From Rhizobium sp. ICMP 5592 (GTDB lineage Bacteria; Pseudomonadota; Alphaproteobacteria; Rhizobiales; Rhizobiaceae): 64,000 nt of DNA. The notes under the pieces are model-generated. The model made no database searches, was not told the origin of the DNA, and saw nothing but the letters and a program-made list of their open reading frames with translations. The stretch covers positions 249,893 through 313,892 of the forward strand of contig NZ_QSNT01000003.1 of assembly GCF_009498525.1 (NCBI RefSeq). Reading direction: 5' to 3'. Below, piece by piece: positions 47,407 through 55,752 of this stretch; the first letter of the stretch is position 1, and every line of letters starts with the position of its first letter. The position numbers and the translations under genes are program-made.

Positions 47407-48267
47407 ATGAAGACGCCTTTTCCGCCCTTCGAGCCGAATGGTCCCAATGACGAGGCGCGCGGGCCGCGCCTCCGGGAAATTCCATTGCGGCTGATGGTGC
47501 CGAACATGATCACCGTCCTGGCGATCTGCGCGGGCCTGACCGGCATCCGTCTCGCTTTCGAAAACCGCTATGAGCTTGCCGTGGTTGCCGTGCTGGTCGC
47601 CGCCTTCCTCGACGGCGTCGACGGACGCGTGGCGCGACTGATGAAGGCCACGTCCAAATTCGGCGCGCAGATGGATTCGCTTGCCGACATCGTCAATTTC
47701 GGTGTCGCGCCGGCGCTTGTTGTCTATGTTTTCCTGCTGGATCAGGCGCGTTCGCTCGGCTGGATCGCAGCCCTGATCTACACCATTGCCGCCGGCTTGC
47801 GCCTTGCGCGCTTCAACGTCATGGCGGAGCGCGAGCACAAGGCGTCCTGGCAGTCGGAATATTTCGTCGGCGTGCCTGCGCCCGCCGGCGCCATGCTGGT
47901 GCTGCTGCCGGTCTATCTCGGTTTTCTGGGCGTCGAGCCCAGCCGGACCTTCGCCTATTGGGGTGCCGCCTATACCGTGCTGATCGGCTTCCTGCTGGTC
48001 AGCCGCCTGCCCGTTTGGTCGGGCAAGACGGGGGGCAGCGGCATTCGCCGCGATCTCGTGTTGCCGATCATGTTGGCGCTCGTCGTCTATGTGGCGCTGC
48101 TGATGAGCTACACCTGGCATGTCATGGTGGTAACCGTGATTGTCTATCTGCTGTCGCTGCCGCTCGGCGCCCGCTCCTGGGCGCGCAAATACGGCACCTT
48201 CACCATCAATGGCCCAGCCGATCCCGACGTCGACGATTCCAACGACGATATCGGTCGGCATATCTAG
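47407..48267 (+). CDS. pssA: CDP-diacylglycerol-serine O-phosphatidyltransferase
   Basis: PssA makes phosphatidylserine from CDP-diacylglycerol and serine, the substrate of Psd. The 286-aa membrane enzyme has the complete CDP-alcohol phosphatidyltransferase motif D-x2-DG-x2-AR-x8-G-x3-D-x3-D (around 63-85). About eight membrane segments are seen. It is the type II (Bacillus-like) Pss typical of rhizobia. The tail is hydrophilic (DPDVDDSNDDIGRHI). Confidence 0.95.
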   Translation: MKTPFPPFEPNGPNDEARGPRLREIPLRLMVPNMITVLAICAGLTGIRLAFENRYELAVVAVLVAAFLDGVDGRVARLMKATSKFGAQMDSLADIVNFGVAPALVVYVFLLDQARSLGWIAALIYTIAAGLRLARFNVMAEREHKASWQSEYFVGVPAPAGAMLVLLPVYLGFLGVEPSRTFAYWGAAYTVLIGFLLVSRLPVWSGKTGGSGIRRDLVLPIMLALVVYVALLMSYTWHVMVVTVIVYLLSLPLGARSWARKYGTFTINGPADPDVDDSNDDIGRHI

Positions 48268-48348
48268 CCCAAAAGCTGGCGGGGCTCGGCGCGCCGCTCG
48301 TCTCGTTGAGCGACTGGTTGTGGCGGCTCACGCAAAGCGCGAAGATGG

Positions 48349-48364
48349 TTAATGAAGAATTAAC
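48349..48364 (+). promoter_or_regulatory. Exact CtrA-type box TTAA-N7-TTAAC
   Basis: TTAA (48349-48352), TGAAGAA, TTAAC (48360-48364), inside the palindrome GTTAAT...ATTAAC. This equals the alphaproteobacterial CtrA consensus and lies about 175 bp upstream of the 46-codon gene at 48538. CtrA binding is inference. Confidence 0.5.
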
Positions 48365-48537
48365 ACTGTAGGTAGATTGGGAAAATACGGAAATTTCGCC
48401 CTCATCTCGCGAAATATGGTCGGTGTTTACAAAAGCTGATCGGCAAACGCCTTTGATTTGTCATGATTTACGACACATTAGCGAAGCAGTTTGGTGATTC
48501 AGCAAACACCAGCGGGAACTAAGGTGAGGAGTAACCC

Positions 48538-48678
48538 ATGACCACGAAGAAAGACGACGCGGCACAACCGCAGGCAAAGATCGATCCCAGCCTGCTTTAT
48601 CGTCCGCTCGGCCTGAAGGCCGTTCTGGCAGCACATCTGATGCTGAAAGCCAAACCGATAAAAAAGAAGATCGCCTAA
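48538..48678 (+). CDS. Small basic protein of 46 aa, unknown function
   Basis: A short gene with an excellent GAGGAG Shine-Dalgarno seven bases before the ATG. The product reads MTTKKDDAAQPQAKIDPSLL, then YRPLGLKAVLAAHLMLKAKP, then IKKKIA: a polar N-terminus, a short amphipathic or hydrophobic centre (LKAVLAAHLML) and a Lys-rich end. I do not recognise the family. Reasons to think it real are the strong ribosome site, codon use like its neighbours, a clear stop, isolation in a 490-nt gap, and a CtrA-type box upstream. It could bind membrane or nucleic acid, but no function should be inferred. Confidence 0.7.
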   Translation: MTTKKDDAAQPQAKIDPSLLYRPLGLKAVLAAHLMLKAKPIKKKIA

Positions 48679-48758
48679 GACCAGACATTATCCGCCAGCC
48701 AGGGGGAGCCGACTATTATCCGCGGCTTGTGGCAGCGCCGATCTCGACACGAAGCCGC

Positions 48759-49523
48759 TCAGAAGAGGTTCAACTGGCCATCGCCAGGGTCCGGCTTCTT
48801 CGGCGGCTTGGCCGGAGCCTCAATGGTTACCGGCTCCTGTAAGTCAGGTCCCATATTGGCGACCTTGTTGACGCGATCCGAAACTGGGATCGCCTCGAAG
48901 AAGTCCTCCTGAACCGGCGCCATCAGGTCGAGAACCTCGCGCGGCTCCTGCGTCTTGCAATCCAGCCAGCGGGTAAAGTCCTCAGGCTTGATGACCACAG
49001 GCATGCGATCGTGAATGTGACGTATCGTCTTGTTCGCAGCCGTCGTCAGGATCGCACCGGTATCGACTTCCGATCCATCGGCCGACGCCCATGTCTCCAT
49101 CAGGCCGGCAAAGGCGATGACGCCGCCTTCGCGCGGGCGTATCCAATAAGCTTGAGACTTCTCGCCGCTCTCCTTGGAGGGACGATGCCATTCGTAAAAG
49201 CCCGAGGCCGGGATCAGAATGCGCCGATGCCGCATGGCGGCGCGGAATGAGGCCTTGCCGATCGCGGTTTCGGCACGCGCATTGATCAGCAGCGGAAATT
49301 CCTTGGGGTCCTTCACCCAAGCGGGCGTAAAGCCCCAGCGCACCAGCACCGCGCGACGATCCGGCAGATTGCTGCCTCGCTCCTGTCGGTCGCCCGAGAT
49401 GACCACGAGGATCGGCTGTGTCGGCGCTATGTTGTAGCGCGCGGGAAAGCCTTCGCTGAGCAGCACCCCCAGCGCCTCGCCCACGTATTCCGGCGTCGAT
49501 GTCAATGCAAAGCGTCCGCACAT
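48759..49523 (-). CDS. SOS response-associated peptidase (SRAP/YedK/HMCES family)
   Basis: A 254-aa SRAP protein. The family crosslinks through C2 to abasic sites in single-stranded DNA and so shields them. The essential C2 (MCGRFALT), N in INARAET, E in RILIPASGFYEWHR and H in HDRMPVVI are all present. The C-terminal tail is Pro/Lys-rich. ATG 49523 is fixed by the need for Cys at position 2, although the reading frame is open much further upstream. It lies 43 nt after ynfA on the same strand. Confidence 0.94.
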   Translation of the reverse strand: MCGRFALTSTPEYVGEALGVLLSEGFPARYNIAPTQPILVVISGDRQERGSNLPDRRAVLVRWGFTPAWVKDPKEFPLLINARAETAIGKASFRAAMRHRRILIPASGFYEWHRPSKESGEKSQAYWIRPREGGVIAFAGLMETWASADGSEVDTGAILTTAANKTIRHIHDRMPVVIKPEDFTRWLDCKTQEPREVLDLMAPVQEDFFEAIPVSDRVNKVANMGPDLQEPVTIEAPAKPPKKPDPGDGQLNLF

Positions 49524-49566
49524 AGGGCTTGTTTTGCACCCTGAAAGCGCCGGGTCAAGGAGAAGG

Positions 49567-49890
49567 TCAGGCGCGCGGGCCGAAGAGAATGATGGCGCCG
49601 CCCGCAAGGCAGACGGCGGCGCCGGAAATATCCCAGCGATCGGGCAAGCGTCCCTCGGCCAGCCACAGCCAGAGAATGGAGGCGACGATATAGACGCCGC
49701 CATAGGCCGCGTAGGTGCGCCCTGCGGCATCGCTCGGCACCAGCGCCAAAAGCCAGGCGAACAACGCCAGCGACACCAGCCCGGGCGCCAGCCACCAGAT
49801 CGGCTTTGCCAGCCGCAGCCACGCCCAGAAAGCAAAGCAGCCGGCAATTTCGGCCAGAGCGGCAAGGGCGTAGAGTGCGTACGTCAGCAT
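49567..49890 (-). CDS. ynfA: YnfA family small membrane protein
   Basis: A 107-aa protein with four membrane segments: [65 protein letters not shown] (read as [20 protein letters not shown]) and [22 protein letters not shown]0060/YnfA belongs to an SMR-like group; some members are reported as small multidrug exporters. I chose ATG 49890, since the length and start fit the family; an open frame continues upstream but is not family-like. Confidence 0.93.
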   Translation of the reverse strand: MLTYALYALAALAEIAGCFAFWAWLRLAKPIWWLAPGLVSLALFAWLLALVPSDAAGRTYAAYGGVYIVASILWLWLAEGRLPDRWDISGAAVCLAGGAIILFGPRA

Positions 49891-50035
49891 GATATTCGGC
49901 TGCTCGGGTAGCGGTTTCGAATCGTCGTTCTGATTTGCGAGTAAAAGGGCTTTCATCCGGCGCAACAAGAGCCGTATCTTGCGGGACTGAAAGCGTCCAT
50001 CGCCGCATGATATTTCCCTTGGAATCCTGAGATCC

Positions 50036-50455
50036 ATGACCTCGATCCCCCGCCCCGCCTCTTCCGCCATTCTCGAACGCAACGGTCGCTTCCTGTTGGT
50101 GCTGCGCCGTAATCCGCCATCGGCCGATATGTATGCTTTTCCGGGTGGCCGAGCCGAGGATGGTGAAACGCCGGCGGAAACGGCGTTGCGGGAGTTCGAG
50201 GAGGAGACGGGGATATCGGCCCGCAATCCCCGCCTGTTCGAGACTTACGACCTCAGAAGCCATGCAGCAGATGGGACGCTCACCAGTCACTTCCTCCTGT
50301 CGGTCTTCCGGGTCGATGCCGATGAGCAGGCGACCGCCGAGGCCGCCGACGACGCTGCCGCGATCGGCTGGTACACGCTGGAAGAGATCCGCGTTCTGCC
50401 CGTTCCGGCAAGCGTGCTCGAATGCGTCGAGCGGATCGCCGCAACCCGCGACTGA
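50036..50455 (+). CDS. NUDIX hydrolase
   Basis: A 139-aa Nudix pyrophosphohydrolase. The Nudix box G-x5-E-x7-REUxEExGU is complete in [24 protein letters not shown] (~39-62). The substrate (nucleoside diphosphate derivative or oxidised nucleotide) cannot be told. It is divergent from ynfA. Confidence 0.93.
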   Translation: MTSIPRPASSAILERNGRFLLVLRRNPPSADMYAFPGGRAEDGETPAETALREFEEETGISARNPRLFETYDLRSHAADGTLTSHFLLSVFRVDADEQATAEAADDAAAIGWYTLEEIRVLPVPASVLECVERIAATRD

Positions 50456-50477
50456 CAGGATGGACCGGGCTCCGGCG

Positions 50478-50492
50478 TTAACGATGCTTAAC
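50478..50492 (+). promoter_or_regulatory. TTAA-N6-TTAAC element upstream of the TIGR02301 gene
   Basis: TTAA (50478-50481), CGATGC, TTAAC (50488-50492), about 65 bp upstream of the ATG at 50558. It is one base short of the CtrA spacing, so it is only a weak candidate. Confidence 0.25.
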
Positions 50493-50557
50493 AATAACGG
50501 GGTGGAAAGCGCGCATTTCGCCTTGTTCCCGTCATGCTTGCCGTATCAATTGAACAC

Positions 50558-50995
50558 ATGATTCATCGTCGCCTCATTCATCCGCTTGTGATCTGCGCTG
50601 CGCTTGCGGCCGCATTTCCGGCCTTTGCGCAGTCGGCGACGACCGTTCCGCAGGGACAGGCACCCGGCAATAGTGGCGAGACCGAGCAACCGACGCCCTA
50701 TGACGACCAACTTTTACGGCTCTCCGAAATCCTCGGATCGGTCAACTATCTGCGCAACCTCTGCAACCCCGCCACGGAAGACGGCTGGCGGGTCGGCATG
50801 CAGCAATTGCTCGATACCGAGACCAAGAACGAGCCGAAACGCAAGGAAAGACTGACCGCCGCGTTCAACCGTGGATACAGATCCTTTGCGTCGGTTTACA
50901 CAAATTGCACCTCGCAGGCCGTTGTCGCCGAGGAGCGATACCGTAACGAAGGTGCAACACTTGCGACAGAAATAACCGCTCGCTTTGGAAATTGA
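50558..50995 (+). CDS. TIGR02301 family periplasmic protein
   Basis: A 145-aa protein with a signal peptide (MIHRRLIHPLVICAALAAAFPAFAQ) and the TIGR02301 core PYDDQLLRLSEILGSVNYLRNLCNPATEDGWRVGMQQLLDTE. Two cysteines (in RNLCNP and YTNCTS) may form a disulfide. The family is confined to Rhizobiales and has no known function. I chose ATG 50558 because it gives a clean signal peptide. Confidence 0.87.
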   Translation: MIHRRLIHPLVICAALAAAFPAFAQSATTVPQGQAPGNSGETEQPTPYDDQLLRLSEILGSVNYLRNLCNPATEDGWRVGMQQLLDTETKNEPKRKERLTAAFNRGYRSFASVYTNCTSQAVVAEERYRNEGATLATEITARFGN

Positions 50996-51098
50996 CGATT
51001 TATTAACCCCTTTTCGTACCGAGCCGTGTCGTTTTAGGAAAAGGCTGATAAAGTCGTTAATCAAGCGGTAAGGACATGAACGTCTTAAGGAAGAATCA

Positions 51099-51356
51099 AT
51101 GGAAGCCAGCCTGAACGAAATCGACGACATGATTGTCCACGAAAAGATGCAGGCAGCGCTGGAATACCAGAACGAAGCTTGGGCCGACGGAATGGCCGAT
51201 GGCATCGAGCCGGAAATCATTGCCGACGCCGCTATTGCCCATGCCATCCGCGAGACTATTCGCATTCATGGGGAACAGGGCGCCGAGGCCTTGCTCGAAT
51301 CGCTTAGGGAACGCATGCTTGCTGGTGAATTCTCTCCGAACCGCACCCTGCAATAA
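51099..51356 (+). CDS. Small acidic protein of unknown function
   Basis: An 85-aa protein, MEASLNEIDDMIVHEKMQAALEYQNEAWADGMADGIEPEIIADAAIAHAIRETIRIHGEQGAEALLESLRERMLAGEFSPNRTLQ. It is acidic and predicted all-helical, with no membrane segment or signal. AGGAAG lies upstream of the ATG. I do not recognise the family. The gene at 51373 follows by 16 nt in the same direction, so they are likely co-transcribed. Confidence 0.8.
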   Translation: MEASLNEIDDMIVHEKMQAALEYQNEAWADGMADGIEPEIIADAAIAHAIRETIRIHGEQGAEALLESLRERMLAGEFSPNRTLQ

Positions 51357-51372
51357 CAGCCAGAGATCCCTT

Positions 51373-52143
51373 ATGCATATCGTACCGGGCAGTGAGTTTC
51401 GACGTTCCATTGCCTCGCTCGCCGCTGCGACCATGTTTTTCGGCAGCCTTGCCCAGCCGCTGCCAGCCCTCGCCTTCTCGCTGATAAACCCGCCCGCCGC
51501 TCAGCCGGGTGCTGCAAGCAAGCCCGCGCAGCAGAACAATGACAAGCCGATCGAGCAGGCGCTTGAGGCGCCCTCCAAGGCTCTTCCAATGCCGGACCCG
51601 CTGGTCAAGAGCCAAGCAGGGCAGACGAGTAACAGCGCCGCCACCGCTGACGCTCCGAATAACGGCAAGTCCGTGGAAATCATCTACGATATCAGCAAGG
51701 TGCCGGAACCGGTACGCAAGCTGCGCGAGACGATCGTCGAGGCGGCCGCTTCCGGTGATCTTGAGCGTCTGCGCCCGCTGATGAACATCGGCGGCGGCCT
51801 CAACCAGACACAGGTGACCGCGGACGATCCGGGCGAAGATCCGATCAAGACGTTGCACGATCTCTCCGGCGATTCCGACGGCATCGAGATCCTCTCCATC
51901 CTCCTCGATATCCTGTCGAGCGCCTGCGCCCATGTCGGCCAGGGAACGCCGAACGAAATGTATGTCTGGCCCTATTTCGCCGAGAAGGACATCAAAACTC
52001 TGACCGCGCCGGAAAAGGTCGATCTGATGCGGATCGTCACGGCCGGCGATTTCTCTGACATGCTGGAGTTCGGTGGTTACAATTTCTACCGCGTCGGCAT
52101 CACGCCCGATGGCAAATGGAAATTCTTCACCTCCGGCGAATGA
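51373..52143 (+). CDS. Exported protein of unknown function
   Basis: A 256-aa protein with a signal peptide (~1-34, SIASLAAATMFFGSLAQPLPALAFS), a Pro/Ala/Gln-rich linker, then a globular domain from about residue 95 (VEIIYDISKVPEPVRKLRETIVEAAASGDLERLRPLMNIGGG ... GIEILSILLDILSSACAHVGQGTPNEMYVWPYFAEKDIKTLTAPEKVDLMRIVTAGDFSDMLEFGGYNFYRVGITPDGKWKFFTSGE). I recall similar sequences in rhizobia but no function. ATG 51373 starts the signal peptide; the frame open from 51133 overlaps the previous gene. Confidence 0.82.
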   Translation: MHIVPGSEFRRSIASLAAATMFFGSLAQPLPALAFSLINPPAAQPGAASKPAQQNNDKPIEQALEAPSKALPMPDPLVKSQAGQTSNSAATADAPNNGKSVEIIYDISKVPEPVRKLRETIVEAAASGDLERLRPLMNIGGGLNQTQVTADDPGEDPIKTLHDLSGDSDGIEILSILLDILSSACAHVGQGTPNEMYVWPYFAEKDIKTLTAPEKVDLMRIVTAGDFSDMLEFGGYNFYRVGITPDGKWKFFTSGE

Positions 52144-52216
52144 TCCGGCCGCAGAACTTGCGGTTCCCGAGCAGAGACCCTACCTCTCAGCGATAGGCGA
52201 AATTAGCGGGTCCATC

Positions 52217-53056
52217 ATGCCAGTCGTATTCCTGAAAGACCGTTCCTTCCTTCGCGTCACCGGCGCCGAGGCGGAGCCTTTCCTGCACAATCTCATCACC
52301 ACCGATCTTGCCTCGCTTGGCGCGGACGAGGTACGTCCGGGCGCGCTGCTGACGCCGCAGGGCAAGATCCTGTTCGACTTCATGATCTCCAGAGATGGCC
52401 CCGGCTTTCTGCTGGAGACCGATACGGAGCAAAGGGACGGGCTGCTGAAGCGGCTCACCATGTACCGGCTGCGCGCGCCGGTCGATTTCGCGGTCGGCGA
52501 CACTGAAGGCGTTACAGTCGCCTGGGGCGACAATGCAGCCGAAGGCCCCAAGGACAGCCGCTTCGCCAAGGCGGGCATTGCGTTGACACGCACGCCTGGC
52601 CATCACGGCGACGATGCCGAAGCGCTTTACGAGGCGCTGCGCATCGCCAACGGCATCGCCGTCTCCGGCCCGGATTTCGCCCTGCAGGACGCTTTTCCAC
52701 ATGACGTGCTGCTGGACCTCAATGGCGGTCTCGGCTTCCGCAAGGGCTGCTATGTCGGCCAGGAAGTGGTTTCCCGCATGCAGCATCGCGGCACAGCGCG
52801 CCGGCGGGTGGTCATCGTCACCGGCGCCACCGATCTGCCGGCGACCGGCACAGAACTGACTGCGGGCGGCAAGCCAATCGGCACGCTGGGTTCGACTGAG
52901 GGCGCTAACGGGCTTGCCATTGTTCGTATCGACCGCGCCGGCGAAGCTATCGCTGCCGGCACGCCGATCCTGGTCGCCGGTCACGAGGTCGCCGTTGCAC
53001 TGCCCGTTTGGTCCGGCCTCTCCTTCCCGACGCAGACCGATGAGGCTTCGGCATGA
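52217..53056 (+). CDS. ygfZ: YgfZ/GcvT-like folate-binding protein
   Basis: A 279-aa protein of the YgfZ/COG0354 family, folate-dependent helpers of Fe-S enzyme maturation or repair. The signature K-G-C-Y-x-G-Q-E is present at 176-183 with C178. MPVVFLKDRSFLRVTGAEAEPFLHNLITTDL is the GcvT-like N-domain. I chose ATG 52217; the longer frame from 52073 overlaps the preceding gene. It overlaps the HD gene (ATGA). Confidence 0.94.
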   Translation: MPVVFLKDRSFLRVTGAEAEPFLHNLITTDLASLGADEVRPGALLTPQGKILFDFMISRDGPGFLLETDTEQRDGLLKRLTMYRLRAPVDFAVGDTEGVTVAWGDNAAEGPKDSRFAKAGIALTRTPGHHGDDAEALYEALRIANGIAVSGPDFALQDAFPHDVLLDLNGGLGFRKGCYVGQEVVSRMQHRGTARRRVVIVTGATDLPATGTELTAGGKPIGTLGSTEGANGLAIVRIDRAGEAIAAGTPILVAGHEVAVALPVWSGLSFPTQTDEASA

Positions 53057-53670
53057 CATCGGGTGCTACCCCGCGTGCCTGGCAGCGCATGCTGTCCGGG
53101 CGCAGGCTCGACCTGCTGGACCCCTCGCCGCTCGACGTCGAGATCAGCGATATCGCCCATGGCCTTGCCCGCGTCGCGCGCTGGAACGGCCAGACCTCCG
53201 GGGATCACGCCTTTTCGGTCGCGCAGCATAGTCTTGTGGTCGAGGCGATCTTCCGCCAGCTCAACCCGGCGACACCGGACGAACTGCTGGCAGCACTGCT
53301 GCACGACGCTCCCGAATACGTCATCGGCGACATGATCTCGCCGTTCAAATCAGTGGTCGGCGGCGAATACAAGCTGGTGGAAAAGCGCCTGGAGGCCGCA
53401 ATCTACCGGCGCTTCGCCCTGCCGCCACACTGCGCCCCGCGCCTGAAGGACAAGATCAAGAAGGCCGACACGGTCTCCGCCTATTTCGAGGCGACGCTGC
53501 TGGCCGGCTTTACGCCGCAGGAAGCGCGAAAGTTCTTCGGCCAACCGCGCGGCATTACGCAGGACATGCTGCCGATCCAGCCAATGCCGGCGATCGAAGC
53601 CCAGCGGCTGTTCCTGAAGCGTTTCGAGGCGATCGAAGCCGAGCGCGCCACCGTGAGAAGCGAGGCATGA
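53053..53670 (+). CDS. HD-domain hydrolase (YfbR-like)
   Basis: A 205-aa HD phosphohydrolase. Metal ligands are visible as H52 and H59 (GDHAFSVAQHS), H84-D85 (ALLHDAPEYVIGD) and D at ~138 (IKKADTVSAYFEA). The pattern resembles YfbR-type 5'-deoxynucleotidases. It overlaps ygfZ by four bases and the phosphatase gene by four bases, so the three are one translationally coupled unit. Confidence 0.9.
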   Translation: MTSGATPRAWQRMLSGRRLDLLDPSPLDVEISDIAHGLARVARWNGQTSGDHAFSVAQHSLVVEAIFRQLNPATPDELLAALLHDAPEYVIGDMISPFKSVVGGEYKLVEKRLEAAIYRRFALPPHCAPRLKDKIKKADTVSAYFEATLLAGFTPQEARKFFGQPRGITQDMLPIQPMPAIEAQRLFLKRFEAIEAERATVRSEA

Positions 53671-54200
53671 CCGCGATCGTCGTCTCGCCGCTGGCGCGCA
53701 TCGCGGAAATGGCGGTTCGCCACGGCGCATCCGAAATGATCAGCCTGATGGCGAAGGAGCAGAGCTTTCACCGGCCGGCGGTGATCAAGGCGGATAGGCA
53801 TCTCTTGCTCGGCATGAACGATATCAGCTTTGCCGGCACCGGCGATCTCGTCGCCCCACAGGAGACACATGTCCGCGACATTATCGATTTCGCGAGAAGC
53901 TGGGATCGCACATCGCCGCTACTGATCCATTGCTGGATGGGCGTGTCGCGCTCGCCGGCAGCGGCTTTGATCGCAGCACTTGCCGTCCATCCCGAAGAGG
54001 ACGATATGGCTCTCGCCCGTCGCCTGCGTACCGCCTCGCCCTATGCGACGCCGAACACGCGACTGGTGATGATCGGTGACGAGGTGCTTGGCCGCAAAGG
54101 GCGGCTGGTCGATGCCGTTAAAGCGATCGGCCGGGGTGTCGATGCGGATGGCAACGCGCCCTTCGTGCTGCCATTATTGGCGAAGATCGACATCACATAA
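53667..54200 (+). CDS. Tyrosine phosphatase-family protein
   Basis: A 177-aa protein with the cysteine-phosphatase P-loop C-x5-R: C89 to R95 in LLIHCWMGVSRSPAAALIAAL. An upstream DI...D pattern (RDIIDFARSWD) may supply the general acid. Substrate unknown; homologs in rhizobia are annotated as protein tyrosine phosphatases. It is the last gene of the ygfZ-HD-phosphatase unit. Confidence 0.88.
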   Translation: MTAIVVSPLARIAEMAVRHGASEMISLMAKEQSFHRPAVIKADRHLLLGMNDISFAGTGDLVAPQETHVRDIIDFARSWDRTSPLLIHCWMGVSRSPAAALIAALAVHPEEDDMALARRLRTASPYATPNTRLVMIGDEVLGRKGRLVDAVKAIGRGVDADGNAPFVLPLLAKIDIT

Positions 54201-54203
54201 AAA

Positions 54204-54231
54204 ACGGAGACTGCATTTGCGCAATCTCCGT
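54204..54231 (-). terminator. Terminator for the minus-strand EF-hand gene
   Basis: ACGGAGACTGC (54204-54214) pairs with GCAATCTCCGT (54221-54231) with one mismatch. Read on the minus strand the stem is followed by T6. It also lies just past the phosphatase stop on the plus strand and may serve both. Confidence 0.75.
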
Positions 54232-54260
54232 CCATTTCAGGTTTAAGTCATGGCGACTGA

Positions 54261-54920
54261 TCAGGCGGCGACGCTACCCGTCTGCTCCGTGTCATACTGA
54301 CCATAGGTATTCTGATAGACGTTCATCGAGGCCTGTAGCTCGCTGATGAAAACTTCCAGGGCATTCTGGTCGGCATTGTCGCTGGTGCTATCACTGGAGG
54401 GCTGCTCCTGCGACAGGACATCGGCGGCGGACGCATCGGTCGGCTTCAGGACATCGAGACCTTCGGCAAACTGATCCTTGTCCAGCGAACCTGAGCTTTG
54501 GGTATCCAGGCTCTTGAACAGGTTTGCGGCATCGCTTTCACTCATGTCCTTCGGGCGTCCGGCCACGAACTCGTCGGACGACACCTTGCCATCCTTGTTG
54601 GTGTCAAGGCTGGCGAAGAGCTGGTCCATCGGCGATTGATCAGAGGAGCCATCGCTCGACGTGTCCGTACCGGTCTGGCCGCTCGCACTCGTCTGCTGCA
54701 TCTGCAGCAGCATGGACGCCAGATTGCCGGAGAACGCACTTGTCGGGCTCTGATCGCTGCTGTCATCGCTGTCTTCGTCGCCGAGAATGCTCGCCGACAG
54801 AAGCCCTGATTGCGCTGCTTCCTGCAGCTCCTGGGCGTCCACAACGCCGTCCTGATTTTTATCAAGGGGATTGTACGAGGCAGCGCTCATGCTGCTTCCA
54901 ACTGAAGAAATACCACTCAT
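54261..54920 (-). CDS. EF-hand calcium-binding protein 1
   Basis: A 219-aa, very acidic, Ser/Asp-rich protein. EF-hand loops: D20-E31 (DKNQDGVVDAQE) and D106-E117 (DTNKDGKVSSDE) are canonical, and D139-Q150 (DTQSSGSLDKDQ) is degenerate. Low-complexity Ser/Asp/Gln linkers separate them. There is no N-terminal signal peptide. The end, NVYQNTYGQYDTEQTGSVAA, closely matches the end of the second EF-hand protein and finishes with an acidic-then-hydrophobic tail, as in many type I secretion substrates (inference). AGGAGAT precedes ATG 54920. Confidence 0.9.
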   Translation of the reverse strand: MSGISSVGSSMSAASYNPLDKNQDGVVDAQELQEAAQSGLLSASILGDEDSDDSSDQSPTSAFSGNLASMLLQMQQTSASGQTGTDTSSDGSSDQSPMDQLFASLDTNKDGKVSSDEFVAGRPKDMSESDAANLFKSLDTQSSGSLDKDQFAEGLDVLKPTDASAADVLSQEQPSSDSTSDNADQNALEVFISELQASMNVYQNTYGQYDTEQTGSVAA

Positions 54921-55027
54921 CCAAATCTCCTGAAGTAAACGCCACCAGGCGCTTTCGGTGGGACGCAGCACACTTGTTGAAATGCCTGATGGGATAGGCC
55001 GATTTGGAGGGGTGGTCAAAGATAGGT

Positions 55028-55044
55028 GTTAATTGATCATTAAC
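55028..55044 (-). promoter_or_regulatory. GTTAAT/ATTAAC palindrome with exact CtrA-type spacing
   Basis: GTTAAT-TGATC-ATTAAC contains TTAA-N7-TTAAC on both strands. It lies about 110-125 bp upstream of EF-hand gene 1. A near-identical palindrome lies at the same distance from EF-hand gene 2. Confidence 0.55.
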
Positions 55045-55153
55045 CCCAATTGACAGGCATCGAATCATATCGCCGGTGGGCCTCCACATGAGGAGGACAA
55101 CCGGCGCTTGGCAAAGATCGGGACAAATGCCGCGAATCACTAAGGCGGCAAAA

Positions 55154-55660
55154 CTATTGAATGACCGCGCAGGCCAGCCGTTTGCCGGCACCGCCGACGG
55201 GCTGACTGCGGTAATCGTCAGAGTCCGCATGGATCATCAGCGTCCGGCCGCGGATGCCGTTCTTACCGTCGAGCGACACCATGCCGTTGAAGACCTGCGC
55301 CCGCAGCTTGCCATCCTGATCGACATATTGATTGGGCATATCGCCGGCATGCGGGCCATTGGCCGCGAGCAGACCGTGCTCCGCCTTGGTGGGATTGAAA
55401 TGGCCACCGGCTGAATCGAACCCGTGCGTGTGGTCGCATCGATCACTCTCGTGGATATGGAAGGCAACCCAGCGGTTGACCGGCAGACCGGAGACATCGA
55501 GCTCGATCAGCACGCCCGTTTTCGCCTCGGTCAGGACCGCCCGTCCCGACTGCTTGCCGTCGGCACCGACAAAATTGGCAATCGCCGTCTGCTTGCCCTG
55601 CGCGAACACGGGCAAGGCCGCGGCCAGCGCCAGCGTTGCGGCAATAATGATCGTTCTCAT
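55154..55660 (-). CDS. sodC: Periplasmic Cu/Zn superoxide dismutase
   Basis: A 168-aa SodC that dismutates superoxide in the periplasm. Signal peptide MRTIIIAATLALAAALPVFAQ. Metal ligands: H68 and H70 (FHIHE), H87, H95, H104, D107 and H144. The disulfide pair is C75 and C164. The family sequence GGHFNPTKAEHG and RSQPVGGAGKRLACAVI is complete. I chose ATG 55660, which starts the signal peptide and has GGGAGG upstream. It sits between two EF-hand genes on the same strand. Confidence 0.95.
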   Translation of the reverse strand: MRTIIIAATLALAAALPVFAQGKQTAIANFVGADGKQSGRAVLTEAKTGVLIELDVSGLPVNRWVAFHIHESDRCDHTHGFDSAGGHFNPTKAEHGLLAANGPHAGDMPNQYVDQDGKLRAQVFNGMVSLDGKNGIRGRTLMIHADSDDYRSQPVGGAGKRLACAVIQ

Positions 55661-55752
55661 GGATACATCCTCCCTTTTGGCATTGCCAATGCAACGCACC
55701 ACGGGGACGGGTGTTCCGGCGAGGAGGAAAATGAATGGTTTCAATCACAAAA

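Noticed and set aside
51058..51073. TTAA-N7-like site upstream of the 85-aa gene
   Set aside because: The second half reads GTAAG rather than TTAAC, two mismatches from the CtrA consensus.
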